Shown: positions 4,658 through 5,689 of the stretch, piece after piece
How positions within the stretch are numbered: the first letter of the stretch is position 1
Layout of the letters: each line of letters opens with the position of its first letter
NCBI GenBank assembly: GCA_030039695.1
Contig: JASHVB010000946.1
Location: 1-5,689, forward strand
Length of the DNA stretch: 5,689 nucleotides
Source: Acetobacteraceae bacterium
GTDB lineage: Bacteria; Pseudomonadota; Alphaproteobacteria; Acetobacterales; Acetobacteraceae
Direction: 5' to 3'
Notes under the pieces: model-generated
The model's database searches: none
What the model saw: the letters and a program-made list of their open reading frames with translations, nothing else
Told to the model about the DNA's origin: nothing
Made by a program: the position numbers and the translations under genes

Positions 4658-4700
4658 AGCGGGCGGGAATCAGCGCGATTCCCGCCCCGCTCTCGCTTTT
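4658..4700 (+). terminator. Attenuator-type terminator between rplL and rpoB
   Basis: Bases 4661-4671 pair perfectly with 4677-4687 (11 bp, loop AGCGC). After one bulged C (4688), AGC (4658-4660) pairs with GCT (4689-4691). TTTT lies at 4697-4700 after CTCGC. The GC-rich stem with a short, slightly distant T-run predicts partial termination. In E. coli a partial terminator at this same position lowers rpoBC expression relative to the ribosomal protein genes; the same role is inferred here. Confidence 0.7.
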
Positions 4701-4778
4701 GTCGGCGACAGGAGAGCCCGGAGGGCCGGGGCAAACGAGGCCACAGACGTGCGTAACGACAGTCAGGCAGGACAATCA

Positions 4779-5689
4779 ATGAACGCGATCAGCAGGTCAT
4801 TTACCGGGCGCAAGCGGATTCGCCGCCATTTCGGCCACATTCCCGAAGTGGCCCCGATGCCGAACCTGATCGATGTGCAGCGCGCCAGCTACGAGGCGTT
4901 TCTGCAAATGAACGTGCACCCCGACAACCGGACCAACACCGGCCTGCAAGAGGTGTTCAAGGGGGTCTTCCCGATCGACGACTTCGCGGGCCGCGGCCGG
5001 CTGGAGTTCGTCTATTACGAACTCGAAGAGCCCAAGTACGACGTTGAAGAGTGCATCCAGCGCGGCATGACCTATGCCGCACCGCTGAAGGTCATCTTGC
5101 GGCTGATTGTGTGGGACGTGGACGAGGACACCGGCGCGCGCTCGATCCGCGACATTAAGGAGCAGCCGGTTTACATGGGCGACATGCCGCTGATGACGGA
5201 CAACGGTACGTTCATCATCAATGGTACTGAGCGGGTTATCGTGTCTCAGATGCACCGCTCGCCCGGTGTTTTCTTCGACCACGACAAGGGCAAGACGCAC
5301 AGCAGCGGCAAGTATCTGTTTGCCGCGCGGGTCATTCCATATCGCGGCTCGTGGCTGGATTTCGAATTCGACAGCAAGGATCTTGTCTACGTCCGCATCG
5401 ATCGCAAGCGCAAGCTGCCGGTCACGACGTTGCTCTACGCCCTGGAAAGCAAGGCCACTGAGGCGTTGCGTGCCGAGCGCGAGCCGAAGGGCGAGCCCCT
5501 GGAGCTCGGCGAAATCCGCGGCATGGATCAGGAGGAGATCCTTAACTACTTCTACGGCCAGGTCGTGTTCGACCGCACGTCGAAGGGCTGGGCGCGACCG
5601 TTCGATCCGGATGCGTTCCGCGGCGTGAAGCTGCTCGAGCCACTGATCGATGCCGCGACCGGCGACGTGGTCGCGGAAGCTGAGGCGAA
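4779..5689 (+). CDS. rpoB: DNA-directed RNA polymerase subunit beta, N-terminal part (runs off window)
   Basis: An open frame from ATG 4779 to the window end, 303 full codons of a gene normally near 1,390 codons in this class. It encodes the beta subunit of RNA polymerase, which forms half of the active-site cleft. The N-terminus [19 protein letters not shown] (1-19) and [19 protein letters not shown] (26-44) is typical of alphaproteobacteria. It is followed by [20 protein letters not shown] (71-90) and the near-invariant block [20 protein letters not shown] (140-159) with [19 protein letters not shown] after it. That block includes the segment homologous to the N-terminal rifampicin-resistance region and shows no obvious change. 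[13 protein letters not shown] and [12 protein letters not shown] follow. AGGA (4769-4772) sits 6 bases before the ATG. An in-frame GTG at 4749 would add 10 residues but lacks a comparable site and the extension is not family-like. rpoC is expected downstream. Confidence 0.98.
   Translation, partial: MNAISRSFTGRKRIRRHFGHIPEVAPMPNLIDVQRASYEAFLQMNVHPDNRTNTGLQEVFKGVFPIDDFAGRGRLEFVYYELEEPKYDVEECIQRGMTYAAPLKVILRLIVWDVDEDTGARSIRDIKEQPVYMGDMPLMTDNGTFIINGTERVIVSQMHRSPGVFFDHDKGKTHSSGKYLFAARVIPYRGSWLDFEFDSKDLVYVRIDRKRKLPVTTLLYALESKATEALRAEREPKGEPLELGEIRGMDQEEILNYFYGQVVFDRTSKGWARPFDPDAFRGVKLLEPLIDAATGDVVAEAEA

Noticed and set aside
4749..4781. GTG at 4749 as alternative rpoB start
   Set aside because: In frame, but adds a non-conserved 10-residue extension; AGGA at 4769-4772 fits the ATG at 4779, which matches the family N-terminus.
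1..5689. CRISPR arrays, tRNA or rRNA genes, insertion sequences
   Set aside because: No regularly spaced repeats, no tRNA T-arm with matching acceptor stem, no transposase motifs or terminal inverted repeats were seen.

Overview
The window is GC-rich DNA from an alphaproteobacterium. The RpoB N-terminus and the L10 and L7/L12 sequences look like those of the Acetobacteraceae/Rhodospirillales side of the class. That placement rests on remembered family sequences, not on a search. All genes lie on the + strand.

Region 1 (1-1300): the 3' part of a DUF1326-family gene, cut by the window edge, followed by a complete DUF2182-family polytopic membrane protein gene. These two families often sit side by side. 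The membrane protein has a methionine-rich loop and cysteine clusters that suggest metal handling, perhaps copper, but no function is established.

Region 2 (1300-1521): a 222-bp non-coding junction. It holds a hairpin whose loop carries the upstream gene's stop codon, a perfect 12-bp palindrome, a C-rich/G-poor tract, and a leader just before rplK that can fold over the ribosome binding site.

Region 3 (1522-2652): rplK (L11) and rplA (L1), 3 bp apart and surely co-transcribed. The usual secE-nusG pair is not directly upstream of rplK; the DUF1326/DUF2182 pair is there instead.

Region 4 (2653-3555): a 903-bp gap between rplA and rplJ. Two hairpins follow rplA. About 470 bp then carries no recognisable gene, followed by a well-formed L10-type mRNA leader. 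Its main element is a 10-bp stem enclosing a GCAA-tetraloop hairpin. Next comes a set of mutually exclusive stems, and a last GC hairpin just ahead of the rplJ ribosome binding site.

Region 5 (3556-4592): rplJ (L10, with a TTG start) and rplL (L7/L12), which build the ribosomal stalk together with L11. An 8-bp GC hairpin begins at the rplJ stop codon.

Region 6 (4593-5689): a strong hairpin with a short T-tract lies between rplL and rpoB, in the place where partial terminators are known in other bacteria. The first 303 codons of rpoB (RNA polymerase beta) follow and run off the window. Overall this is the conserved L11/L10/beta operon. The unusual parts are its upstream neighbours and the long, highly structured rplA-rplJ spacer.
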